Below are positions 17,484 to 25,737 of a stretch of 64,000 nucleotides of DNA, in pieces. A model generated the notes under the pieces. It was not told the origin of the DNA. It saw only the letters and a list, made by a program, of their open reading frames with translations, and made no database searches. Where the stretch lies: positions 1-64,000 of the forward strand of contig JADYYG010000026.1 in NCBI GenBank assembly GCA_020853755.1. Direction: 5' to 3'. The DNA is from Dehalococcoidia bacterium. GTDB lineage: Bacteria; Chloroflexota; Dehalococcoidia; Tepidiformales; Tepidiformaceae. A program made the translations under genes and the position numbers. The stretch's first letter is position 1. Every line of letters begins with the position of its first letter.

Positions 17484-18152
17484 ATGCCCAAGCAGGTCAC
17501 GAACGTTGCCACCGACGACTACCTCACAGCGATCTACCGCCTGAGCCACGACGAGGGGCAGGATGTCATCGCCGTGCGGCTGGCTGACCGGCTTGAGATC
17601 ACGCCGCCGTCAGTTGCCGGGATGCTCAAGCGTCTCCTGCGGGACCACCTGGTCACGCTCGATTCGAAGAAGCTGATCCACCTGACTCCGGAAGGGCTGC
17701 GCCGCGCCGAACAGATGGTGCGCCGCCACCGGCTGGCCGAGTGCCTGATTACAGATGTGCTGAAGGTGCCCTGGTGGCGCGCGTACGAAGAAGCGCACCT
17801 CCTCGAACACGGCATCTCCGATATCACCGAACCCCACCTCTACGAAACGCTTGGGCGGCCCCAGCACAGCCCGTTCGGCTACCCCATCCCGGGTCACGGC
17901 GCACCACGCCGGCTCTCGATGACCACGCTGGCCGACATCTCCGAGGGTGAGAAGGTCGTGATCGACCGCGTGTTCGAAGAAGACGAGCAACTCCTCCAGT
18001 TCTTCGACGAGGAGGGCATCCGCCCGGGCATGCCCGTCGTCCTCGAGTCCGTCGCTCCCTACCGCGGCACAGTCACCGCGCGCGTTGGCGAACGCTCGGT
18101 CGTCATGGGGACGCAGGTCGCCGGGCGCATCTGGGTAAATCGCGCAAAGTAG
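17484..18152 (+). CDS. DtxR/MntR-family metal-dependent transcriptional regulator
   Basis: 222-residue repressor-type regulator that binds DNA when loaded with iron or manganese. It has an N-terminal winged helix (about 8-70, 'LADRLEITPPSVAGMLKRL') and a dimer/metal domain with 'LKVPWWRAYEEAHLLEHGISD' and 'SPFGYPIPGHG'. The C-terminal FeoA/SH3-like domain is about residues 150-220. Compared with DtxR ('HDEACRWEH'), the Cys ligand of the primary site is His (H105), while E108 and H109 are kept. Likely targets are metal uptake or storage genes; the neighbouring ferritin-like pair and Cys-rich miniprotein are candidates. No clear DtxR box was found nearby. Confidence 0.92.
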   Translation: MPKQVTNVATDDYLTAIYRLSHDEGQDVIAVRLADRLEITPPSVAGMLKRLLRDHLVTLDSKKLIHLTPEGLRRAEQMVRRHRLAECLITDVLKVPWWRAYEEAHLLEHGISDITEPHLYETLGRPQHSPFGYPIPGHGAPRRLSMTTLADISEGEKVVIDRVFEEDEQLLQFFDEEGIRPGMPVVLESVAPYRGTVTARVGERSVVMGTQVAGRIWVNRAK

Positions 18153-18208
18153 GTTCGCGGTCACCGTTTCCTCCTGCGCAGCCAGGCCAGCGTGCCGACA
18201 ATCACGGG

Positions 18209-19747
18209 GTGGAACCTCTTCTCTGGCGGGGCGGTCATGGAGCGCTGCGAGTCCTCGTCATCGAGGATGACCCCGCGCTCAGCAGGCTGATCCAGCTCGT
18301 CCTCGGCCAGCACACGCCAAATGTAACGGTCGCGCGGAGCGGCGCAGCGGCCCTCGAAGCGGTGCGAACGCAACAGTTCGATGCCGTCGCCTCTGACATC
18401 TCACTGCCGGACATGTCCGGACTCGACGTCATCAACCAGACTCGCGCCCTGCTACCAACAGCCGGCATCGTCGCCATCACCGGGTTTGTCGATGTCGACG
18501 TGGCCGTCCGCTCGATGAAAGCGGGCGCCGACGATTTCCTCGGCAAGCCGTTCGACGCAGAGATCCTCTGGCACATCCTCAACAAGGCCGTCGACTCCCG
18601 CGCCAGCCAGATCGAAGCCGAGCAGGCGGCGGTCTACCGCAAACTCGCCTATACCGACGCGCTCACCGGCTGCCCGAACCGGCGATTCATCGATGAGTTC
18701 ATCGTTGAGTCGGTGGGCGCCGCCCTGCGCGAGAACACTCCGCTCGCCGTCGCCTATCTCGACATCGACAACTTCAAACTGCTCAACGACTTCGTTGGCC
18801 ACGAAGAAGGCGACCGGGTGTTGCAGCGGGTGGCTACCACGCTCGAACGGCACATCAGCCTGCCGGCACGCTTTGGCCGGTTCGGCGGCGACGAGTTCGT
18901 CGTCGTGTTCCCGGGCGTGACCGAGCGAGGCGCTCAGCGCGCCATGGATCGCGTCCGCCGCGCCGTGGCTGAAATCGAGGTGGTGAACGGCGCACGGGTC
19001 ACCCTCCCGACCCGCGTGAGCTATGGCGTTGCGGGCTTCCGCGGCGATGGGTCACCCCGCAGCCTCATCGCCGAAGCTGAGGACCAGATGTACCTCGACA
19101 AGTCGATGTCCCCGGTGTCGATCCTCGGCGCAGCAGCCGCAGAATCTCCTGAATCGCTGCTCAAGGTCGACAGCCTGAAGGCGTTGCGAAACCTCGTGAA
19201 AGCGATCGACCGGCGCGACAGCTACACGCGCTTCCATAGCGACCACGCGACCCAGTTGGCCGTGCGCGTGGGCCACGACCTCGGCTTCAGCGAAGAGCAG
19301 ATCAAGGCGCTGGCGATCGGTGGCCCCATCCACGACCTCGGCAAGATTGTTGTCCCCGATGACATCCTCCGAAAGCCGGGGCCGCTGACCGCAGAGGAAC
19401 GAAAGAGCATGCAGGAGCACCCGATCATGGGCGCAGCAATTGCGGCCGCGATCACGGACCACGACGCCGTGGTCGAACTCGTCCGCCACCACCACGAGCG
19501 TTTTGACGGCGACGGTTACCCCGGACGCCTGAAGCAACACGAAGTGAGCGCGCCGACCCGGCTCTTCACCCTCGCCGACGCCTACAGCGCGATGACAACG
19601 GATCGCCCGTACCGGAAGGGCTTCGACGCCGACCGGGCCATCGCGGAGATCCTGCGCGGCCGTGGCTCCCAGTTCGACCCTGAACTTGCCGACGTGTTCG
19701 TCCGGCGCGTCGAGCGAGAGTACCAGGCGCCGGGAGCAGCGGCGTGA
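18209..19747 (+). CDS. Response regulator with GGDEF and HD-GYP domains (c-di-GMP turnover)
   Basis: 512-residue protein with a receiver domain (about 14-130; acidic pocket E19-D21, phospho-acceptor D63, K113), a GGDEF domain (about 145-300, 'FGGDEF' at 225-230) and an HD-GYP domain (about 320-505, H375/D376 in 'HDLGK', 'DGDGYPGRL'). It can in principle both make and break cyclic di-GMP under control of a sensor kinase. The product-inhibition RxxD site normally just before GGDEF is missing ('SLPARFGRFGGDEF'). No kinase gene lies nearby. The GTG at 18209 is the only start that keeps the whole receiver domain. The stop overlaps a short downstream ORF by four bases. Confidence 0.95.
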   Translation: MEPLLWRGGHGALRVLVIEDDPALSRLIQLVLGQHTPNVTVARSGAAALEAVRTQQFDAVASDISLPDMSGLDVINQTRALLPTAGIVAITGFVDVDVAVRSMKAGADDFLGKPFDAEILWHILNKAVDSRASQIEAEQAAVYRKLAYTDALTGCPNRRFIDEFIVESVGAALRENTPLAVAYLDIDNFKLLNDFVGHEEGDRVLQRVATTLERHISLPARFGRFGGDEFVVVFPGVTERGAQRAMDRVRRAVAEIEVVNGARVTLPTRVSYGVAGFRGDGSPRSLIAEAEDQMYLDKSMSPVSILGAAAAESPESLLKVDSLKALRNLVKAIDRRDSYTRFHSDHATQLAVRVGHDLGFSEEQIKALAIGGPIHDLGKIVVPDDILRKPGPLTAEERKSMQEHPIMGAAIAAAITDHDAVVELVRHHHERFDGDGYPGRLKQHEVSAPTRLFTLADAYSAMTTDRPYRKGFDADRAIAEILRGRGSQFDPELADVFVRRVEREYQAPGAAA

Positions 19748-19968
19748 GGGTGCAGTCCTACCGGCTGTTCGAGACCGTTTCGTGGCCCGCCGCGGTGTGG
19801 TGTGGCTTCGAAGTCCTCCTCAGGAGCGCAACCGGCGACGTTGCAGGCGGCGCCGCTCCAGCGCTGCTCTTCGGGATGGCAGCACTCACGATCACAGCCT
19901 GCCGCCTCAGGTCGAGGCAAATCTGCACACCGTCCCACCCCGTTCCGGTCGAACCAACCGGGCGATAG
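19744..19968 (+). CDS. Small hypothetical protein (74 aa), possibly membrane-associated
   Basis: The GTG at 19744 overlaps the stop of the GGDEF/HD-GYP gene (GTGA), which suggests coupling. The product has two moderately hydrophobic stretches ('WPAAVWCGFEVLL' and 'GGAAPALLFGMAALTITAC') and a polar tail. I recognise no family, and it could be a chance ORF; the overlap arrangement is the main support. Confidence 0.35.
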   Translation: MRVQSYRLFETVSWPAAVWCGFEVLLRSATGDVAGGAAPALLFGMAALTITACRLRSRQICTPSHPVPVEPTGR

Positions 19969-20005
19969 CACGTACACTCCGGCAACCAAACTTCCCGGAG
20001 TTTCC

Positions 20006-20554
20006 ATGACACGCATCCCGCTAACCCAACGCTCTGACATCCCTGAAGAGCTCCAGTACGTTTGGGACCGGAACGCAGCCAGCGGGATGCCCGCCAACAT
20101 CTTCCGCCTGATGGCGAACAGCCCCGAACTCTGGCGGCAGTACATGCGTATGGGCGGGAGCGTTTGGAGGGAGTGCGGCCTCAGCCACCAACAGCGCGAA
20201 CTCGTCATCCTGCGGACCGCCATCCTCCACCGGTCAGCCTACGAATGGCATCAGCACGTCCGCATCGGGCGCGACGCCGGACTGACCGATGAACGTATCG
20301 TCGCCCTCCACAACTGGCGGCAGAGTTCGCTGTTCTCACCGGCCGAGAAGGCGCTCCTCAGCTACGCCGACGCAGTCAACGCCAGCGACCATCCGTCCGA
20401 CGACGTGCACAACGCGCTCGCGGAGCACTTCGATGCCGCGGCTATCGTCGGGATAAACCTGCTCACCGGCTGGTACACCCTCACCGCCCGGTTCCTCGGC
20501 GCGATGGAAGCCGAAACTGAGGAGCCCTTTGTGGGCTGGCAACTGAACGGATAG
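20006..20554 (+). CDS. Carboxymuconolactone decarboxylase (CMD)/AhpD-like protein
   Basis: 182-residue alpha-helical protein of the CMD/AhpD superfamily. It shows 'SHQQRELVILRTAILHRSAYEWHQHVRIGRDAGL', where 'EWHQH' matches the E-x3-H of the CMD family; the C-x2-C of AhpD peroxidases is absent, so a thiol peroxidase role is unlikely. The ATG at 20006 follows CCCGGAG; the longer track ORF runs into the previous gene. It ends 12 bases before the phosphatase-like gene and is probably co-transcribed with it. The substrate is unknown. Confidence 0.85.
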   Translation: MTRIPLTQRSDIPEELQYVWDRNAASGMPANIFRLMANSPELWRQYMRMGGSVWRECGLSHQQRELVILRTAILHRSAYEWHQHVRIGRDAGLTDERIVALHNWRQSSLFSPAEKALLSYADAVNASDHPSDDVHNALAEHFDAAAIVGINLLTGWYTLTARFLGAMEAETEEPFVGWQLNG

Positions 20555-20566
20555 GAAGAGAACGCG

Positions 20567-22513
20567 ATGACTGACAGCGTCACGATCACTGGCATTGGAC
20601 CGGAACGCCTGGCCGGGCAGGGTCTCGACCACAACCAGGAAGAGTCGGGCAACCTCGCCATCCACAAGCTGCTGACCACGACCGACGGCACGGCGTGGAC
20701 CGACTTCGTGGCAACCGCGCGCCAGGCCCGGGACGGTTCGTGGCGATACGAGGCGTGGGCCGCGCGCGGCATGGTCGCCTGGGTGCGAACCCACGCTGCG
20801 GGTGGCGGCTACGACTACACCGTTGTCGAAACGGTCGGTGAGAATCCCCTGGCGAACCAGGATCATCGTGCACTGAGCACACTCGCCGATGAACTCGCGG
20901 CCGGTTCAGGCGATTCCGAGACGAACTACGTCGAGCCGCATGCGCTCACATATCCATACGCCTACGAACGGCTCTCTCAACTGTTTGACAGCCCGAACGG
21001 CCCGGACCTCGCTGTGAATCCACGGTCGTACTGCTACGGACGGCAGCCGGGGCAGCACGGCGCGCTGGACGTCATCCAGTCACGCTCACCGCTTGTCTTC
21101 TCCGGCCCCGGCGCGAAACGCGGAATCACCTCTGACGCTGCTTCGCGCCAGGTCGACGTGGCGCCCACCATCGCGCGCCTGATGAAGCTGCCGCTCATCG
21201 ATGGAAAGGACGTGACTGGCCGCACATCGACCGAGCGCGGCGTGGCGTCCGATGTGTACTTCGCCCGGCAGGACGGGCGGGTGCTGACCGACGTCCTCGA
21301 TCCGTCTACCGGGTCGCCGGAGCGGGTCTATCTCATCCTCCTGGACGGCCAGTCGCACACCGAACTGCGCCACCGGCTCGCCACCGAGCCGGGCGCCATC
21401 CCGAACCTTCGCCGCCTCATCGACCGCGGCGTGATGATGACCTACGGGAGCATCACCAACTTCCCGAGCATCACGTGGCCGAGCCACAACGCTATCGGCA
21501 CCAGCGCGTGGTCGGGCCACCACGATATCGTGAACCCGAGCTACTACCTCCGCGAGACGCAGGAAACGGTCTCGCCGCAGGGTCAGCAGTTCGACACGGG
21601 CCGGTTCCTCAACCCCGGCGTCGAGACGCTCTTCGAGGCGTTCCACCGCGTCCACGGTGAATGGGACGGGCACAGCGGCGTCCTCACGGCTTCGATCAAC
21701 GAACCGTGCACGCGTGGCGCCGGTCACGCATCGCTCGAACGGCGGCTGGTCGGCGACCGCGGCCACCTCATCATGCTGACGAAAGAGACCGAGCACGAGA
21801 TCAACCCGCGCTGGTTCAACGAACTCGAAGAGGACGGGCACAAGCTCCAGGGGCAGATCGACAACCGCGCGCTCGCCCAGGCGCGTCAACTCTTCCTCGA
21901 CCAGTCGCACCCGGCGCCGATCTTTACCTACCACGAATTCGCCCAACCCGATTCGAGCGCACACGACTACGGCCCGCACCACGAGGGCGCGCGCGCGGCC
22001 CTCGACGAGACGGACGTCCGTGTCGGGCACTTGCTGCGAACCCTCGAGGACTGCGGGCTCTTCGAGTCGACGCTCTTCGTGATCACCACGGACCACGGGA
22101 TGGCGCAGCAGGACGTCTCTCTGAAGGCGAACCCGGCGCGCATCCCCCAGCGCGACGGCATGGAGGCGGTCACCACCGAGCCGCTTATCTACCTGCGCGA
22201 CCTCGACGTGCAGATCGTCGCGCAGGCGGACGGCCGGACCGCCACGGTAACCGTCCTCGACAACGACGCCGGGGTCTCAGGTGAGAAAGCTCCCATTGCG
22301 AAGGCCGAGATCCTCGTCACCGACCGCCGGGACGGGAAGGTGGCGCGCGTCCTGACGGACGCAAACGGCGTCGCCGGGATCTCGGTTCCAGCAGACCTGA
22401 CCCCGGCGGACCTCCGACTACGCGTGCAGGCCAATGGGTTCAACCCGCGGCACATGCTCCTCGACGGGAGTAACCTCGCGCTCGACCTCCGGCGCGTCCT
22501 GTACGGGATGTAG
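20567..22513 (+). CDS. Alkaline-phosphatase-superfamily protein with apparent circular permutation
   Basis: 648-residue protein with the metal-site motifs of nucleotide pyrophosphatase/phosphodiesterases in an unusual order. The core lies in the second half: D260 ('LILLDGQSH'), probable nucleophile T303 ('SITWPSHNAIGTS'), D462/H466 ('QPDSSAHDYGPHH') and D509/H510 ('TTDHGMA'). The segment that normally closes the fold, with the last His ligand and 'PLVFSGPG...VDVAPTIARLMKLPL', lies before it (H164 in 'GQHG', residues about 155-212). No replacement His occurs after DHG. A beta-rich domain (about 545-648) ends the protein. It likely hydrolyses a phosphate mono- or diester. No signal peptide is seen. 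Operon partner: the CMD-like gene 12 bases upstream. Confidence 0.8.
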   Translation: MTDSVTITGIGPERLAGQGLDHNQEESGNLAIHKLLTTTDGTAWTDFVATARQARDGSWRYEAWAARGMVAWVRTHAAGGGYDYTVVETVGENPLANQDHRALSTLADELAAGSGDSETNYVEPHALTYPYAYERLSQLFDSPNGPDLAVNPRSYCYGRQPGQHGALDVIQSRSPLVFSGPGAKRGITSDAASRQVDVAPTIARLMKLPLIDGKDVTGRTSTERGVASDVYFARQDGRVLTDVLDPSTGSPERVYLILLDGQSHTELRHRLATEPGAIPNLRRLIDRGVMMTYGSITNFPSITWPSHNAIGTSAWSGHHDIVNPSYYLRETQETVSPQGQQFDTGRFLNPGVETLFEAFHRVHGEWDGHSGVLTASINEPCTRGAGHASLERRLVGDRGHLIMLTKETEHEINPRWFNELEEDGHKLQGQIDNRALAQARQLFLDQSHPAPIFTYHEFAQPDSSAHDYGPHHEGARAALDETDVRVGHLLRTLEDCGLFESTLFVITTDHGMAQQDVSLKANPARIPQRDGMEAVTTEPLIYLRDLDVQIVAQADGRTATVTVLDNDAGVSGEKAPIAKAEILVTDRRDGKVARVLTDANGVAGISVPADLTPADLRLRVQANGFNPRHMLLDGSNLALDLRRVLYGM

Positions 22514-22541
22514 CCGAGGCTCCGCGGACAGGGTTACTGGC

Positions 22542-23927
22542 TCACTCGGGCCAACCTTCGGCTGCCTCAGCGACGAGTGGCTCGACATCGCGCGGCATCA
22601 GGACGCCGGCCGCAACGGACCTGGCGGCGGCCTCCCGGAACTTCGCGAGAAACACATCCTTCGAGCCGTAAAGGTCGCGGATCTTTTCTGCCGGGAACGG
22701 ATGGCTGGATCCGCCGAGGTACGCATAGATGTCGTCTCGCAGCGGGATTGCGCTGTTTTGCGCGACCGGCACGTCGGCCTGCGGCAGGCGGATGCCGCCC
22801 CTCGCGATGCCGTGCTCATCGCGCCCAACCTCTGGCGGATCACCGGCGAATTCGACCTTCGGCTGTGACGGCGGCGGCGTCCCGGTTGTAAGCCAGGCCT
22901 GCATGTGGTGGTAGGCCGCGTCATAGAGCGGGATGATCGGGATACGGTTGATTCCCTGGGCGAGCGGGAGCGTGCGAACCTGGTCCCGGTCGAGCCGCGC
23001 CTGCCGGTCACGCTGGCCCTGGGCCGAGACGTGGCAGGTCCCCGCGGACTCCCAGTAGCAGAACAGCGGACCATCAGGCTGGCGAACTTCGTAGCAAGCC
23101 ATGGCTTCCAGTTCGGAATTGACCACGAACACCGGCACACCAAGGTTCTGCCGCAGGAGGTTGCTGCCCCGGAGACGGGCGCTCGGCGACTGCGCCTGGG
23201 GCACGTTGATGTTAATGACCGTGTCCCCCACTTCGAGCGCGGCGCCGCTCCCGAAGTAAATCGTCAGCATGAAGCCGTCCAGCGCCCGGGTGAGCGGCTG
23301 GATAGCGTTGACGTACGTCCCGAGGCGCCCGGCAGACTGTGACGCACCCTGGGCGACCACACGCTCCACGGGCAGGCCGCCCATCGGGTCGGCAGTCCCG
23401 CGAGGGCGGTCCTTGCCGACAGCCCGGGCAGCCTGCGTGAAAATGTCGTACGAATAGTCGTCGCTCGGGATCGAGAGCGAACCGTACCGTTCGGGATCCC
23501 AGGCCGCCAGCCCCTGCGGCACGGGCGGCAGACCCTCGATCCCGACCTTCTGGGTGGTCAGGCAGGCAAGCGCGAATCCGCCGTCGAACAGTTCGAGGCT
23601 CTCGGCGCCGAACAGGTCATAGCCCGCGGTCACGTTGTTCCAGGTGAGGACCACCGTCCCGTTGAACCGGGCGGGGTCGGCCGGACGGTAGACCAGGATG
23701 CGTGTCCTGTACCGGGCGGTCCCCGCTGGCTCGACTTCCCAGTGCCCATCCCGGGTCAACTCGGCTCCGGGGGCGAGGCGGTAGCGCGTGGCCTCACCTT
23801 CGAGGAAGTACTCCGCCTCCACGTATCCGAGCGCCTTCACGTCCAGCATCGAAGCAGCGAACGGCCAACCGCGCTTCCCACCGGTGATCGGGCCTGAGAC
23901 GGTTGGGGACGAGACCGTGTGTGCCAT
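22542..23927 (-). CDS. Alpha/beta-hydrolase domain protein (Abhydrolase_10-like)
   Basis: 461 residues from the ATG at 23927, which has CGGAGG upstream; the track start is earlier. The nucleophile region reads 'VVAQGASQSAGRLGTYVNAI', with S196 as the probable catalytic Ser in G-x-S-x-S, the pattern of this family rather than the classic G-x-S-x-G. It also has 'PADPARFNGTVVLTWNNVTAGYDLFG', typical of the group. Natural substrates are not known to me; an esterase or lactonase is likely. It is convergent with the phosphatase-like gene and divergent from the DUF35/thiolase pair. No export signal is evident. Confidence 0.8.
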   Translation of the reverse strand: MAHTVSSPTVSGPITGGKRGWPFAASMLDVKALGYVEAEYFLEGEATRYRLAPGAELTRDGHWEVEPAGTARYRTRILVYRPADPARFNGTVVLTWNNVTAGYDLFGAESLELFDGGFALACLTTQKVGIEGLPPVPQGLAAWDPERYGSLSIPSDDYSYDIFTQAARAVGKDRPRGTADPMGGLPVERVVAQGASQSAGRLGTYVNAIQPLTRALDGFMLTIYFGSGAALEVGDTVININVPQAQSPSARLRGSNLLRQNLGVPVFVVNSELEAMACYEVRQPDGPLFCYWESAGTCHVSAQGQRDRQARLDRDQVRTLPLAQGINRIPIIPLYDAAYHHMQAWLTTGTPPPSQPKVEFAGDPPEVGRDEHGIARGGIRLPQADVPVAQNSAIPLRDDIYAYLGGSSHPFPAEKIRDLYGSKDVFLAKFREAAARSVAAGVLMPRDVEPLVAEAAEGWPE

Positions 23928-24098
23928 AGGGACACCTCCGTACCTGCGTTGTGTGCCCGGATTAGAGAGCATCGCTGCTCAGGCGTCGAATCGACCGCTC
24001 GGAAACTTGCCGAACAGTGCCATTACCGGTAGACATGATCGTTGCATTCATAGCCGGAACCCACTTCGGGCCCGGACTCCACGCACTGGCAGGTACGT

Positions 24099-24512
24099 TT
24101 GACCGACTACACCCGCGTGGCCCCCAAGGCCACACCCGAGACCAGGCCCTACTGGGACGGTCTCCGGGAAGGCAAGCTGATGATTCAGCGCAACAAGAAG
24201 ACCGGCAAAGCCTATTTCCCGCCGCGCCCATTCGACCCCTCCGACCCCTGGGCCGACGTTGAGTGGTTCCAGGCGAGCGGCCGTGGAACGCTTCTGAGCT
24301 ACGTGATCAACCACCGGCCCCCTCCAGGTTTTGAGGGCCCCACGGCCGTGGCCGTCGTCCAACTCGAAGAGGGCGTGAAGATGGCGAGCAACATCGTCGA
24401 ATGCCCGCAGACGCCCGAAGCCCTCCAACTCGACATGGCGCTCGAATTGGCTCCGACGAAAGTAAACGACGATATCTCGCTGCCCACGTGGCGCCCGGCG
24501 ATGGGGTCCTGA
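24099..24512 (+). CDS. DUF35 OB-fold protein without the zinc ribbon (thiolase partner)
   Basis: 137-residue OB-fold protein of the DUF35 family, which pairs with thiolase-like enzymes acting on acyl-CoA. The TTG start is supported by alignment of 'MTDYTRVAPKATPETRPYWDG' with the paralogue at 53791 ('MSEYLKPLPEADAASQPFWDG'). The rubredoxin-like zinc ribbon of the paralogue (two C-x2-C pairs) is replaced by 'IQRNKKTGKAYFPPRPFDP', with no Cys. The OB part ('GRGTLLSYVINHRPPPGF', 'VVQLEEGVKMASNIV') is intact. It lies 3 bases before the thiolase gene, so the two surely act together. The exact acyl-CoA substrate is unknown. Confidence 0.85.
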   Translation: MTDYTRVAPKATPETRPYWDGLREGKLMIQRNKKTGKAYFPPRPFDPSDPWADVEWFQASGRGTLLSYVINHRPPPGFEGPTAVAVVQLEEGVKMASNIVECPQTPEALQLDMALELAPTKVNDDISLPTWRPAMGS

Positions 24513-24515
24513 GCG

Positions 24516-25667
24516 ATGCCGAAGCCTGGAAACGTAGCAATCGTCGGCGCCGCCGAGTTGGTCAGCCCGCTCGGCGTCTTCCCTGAGTACTCACAGCTCG
24601 GCCTCCACGCCGAAGCGGCCATCCGCGCGATGAAGGAAGCCGGCCTCAAGCCGTCCGACATCGACGGCGTGGCCTGCGCCGGCGCGAGCCCTGTGGAAAC
24701 CGCCTTCTACCTCGGCATCACCCCGACCTACGTCGACGGGACGCAGGTCGGCGGCTGCTCATTCATGGTCCACGTCCGGCACGCCGTCGCGGCAATCGAG
24801 TCCGGACTGGCAAAGACCGTCCTCATTACCCACGGCGAAAGCGGCAAGTCAGGCATCGGCCGGGGCGGCTGGCCTGGCGGCGGCGGACAGTCCATCCAGG
24901 CCCAGTTCGAGCAGTGGGTCGGCACGAGCGGCCCGCCCTCAACCTTCACCATCCCGGTGATGCGCTACCTCAAGAAGTACAACGTCACGGAAGAAGACCT
25001 CGCAACGGTGGCGGTTGTCCAACGCGAGTACGCCGCGCGTAATCCGAACGCCATGATGAAGGACCCGATCACGGTTGATGACGTCCTGAACTCGCGCATG
25101 ATCGCCTACCCGTTCCGGCTGCTGATGTGCTGCCTCGTGACGGACGGCGCCGGCGCCCTCATCCTCACCTCGGCGGACCGCGCGAAAGACTTCCCGACGA
25201 AGCCGGCATACATCCTCGGCACCGGTGAATCGGTCGAAACCCCAATGGTCACGCAGATGGAGGACTTCACGTCCTCGCGCGCGTTCCGGGTGGCTGGCCC
25301 AACGGCCTTCCGTGAGGCCGGCATCACCCATGACGACGTTGACCACCTGATGATTTATGACGCGTTCGCCCACCTGCCGCTTTACGGCCTCGAAGACCTC
25401 GGGTTCGTCGGGCGCGGCGAGGCAGCCGCGTTCATCAAGGCTGGCAACACGCGGCCCGGCGGCAAGCTTCCGCTCAACACCAACGGCGGTGGCCTCAGCT
25501 ACACGCACTCCGGCATGTACGGCATGTACGCTCTCCAGGAGAGCCTGCGCCAGGTCCGCGGCGTGGCGCCGGCACAGATCCCGGGTGTGAAGATCAGCGT
25601 AGCCCACGGTGTTGGCGGCATGTTCGCCGCCTCCGGCACCGTCATCATGTCGAACGAGCGGCCCTGA
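24516..25667 (+). CDS. Thiolase-fold (SCPx/lipid-transfer-like) protein
   Basis: 383-residue non-decarboxylating thiolase-superfamily member of the SCP-x/lipid-transfer subgroup. The region of the nucleophilic Cys reads 'QVGGCSFMVHVRHAVAAI' (C81), and the usual C-terminal G-H-P/C-x-G motifs are replaced by 'GGGLSYTHSGMYGMYAL' and 'VAHGVGGMFAASGTVI'. Homologues that pair with DUF35 proteins, such as Ltp2 with ChsH2, act as retro-aldolases in steroid side-chain breakdown; whether this pair is an aldolase or a thiolase is open. It follows the DUF35 gene by 3 bases and is followed by a terminator. Confidence 0.88.
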   Translation: MPKPGNVAIVGAAELVSPLGVFPEYSQLGLHAEAAIRAMKEAGLKPSDIDGVACAGASPVETAFYLGITPTYVDGTQVGGCSFMVHVRHAVAAIESGLAKTVLITHGESGKSGIGRGGWPGGGGQSIQAQFEQWVGTSGPPSTFTIPVMRYLKKYNVTEEDLATVAVVQREYAARNPNAMMKDPITVDDVLNSRMIAYPFRLLMCCLVTDGAGALILTSADRAKDFPTKPAYILGTGESVETPMVTQMEDFTSSRAFRVAGPTAFREAGITHDDVDHLMIYDAFAHLPLYGLEDLGFVGRGEAAAFIKAGNTRPGGKLPLNTNGGGLSYTHSGMYGMYALQESLRQVRGVAPAQIPGVKISVAHGVGGMFAASGTVIMSNERP

Positions 25668-25693
25668 TCCGCTTAACGCGCCAGGATCACAGG

Positions 25694-25724
25694 AGCCCGG
25701 GCCGCAACGGTCCGGGCTCTCTTC
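25694..25724. terminator. Intrinsic terminator after the thiolase gene
   Basis: AGCCCGGGCCG-caa-CGGTCCGGGCT forms an 11-base-pair stem with one G-T pair, followed by CTCTT. It lies between the converging thiolase and VOC genes and may serve both. Confidence 0.7.
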
Positions 25725-25737
25725 GCGAAGGACGGGG

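Noticed and set aside
19582-20223. 213-residue minus-strand ORF
   Set aside because: Antisense to the HD-GYP and CMD-like genes; no motif and shadow-type composition.
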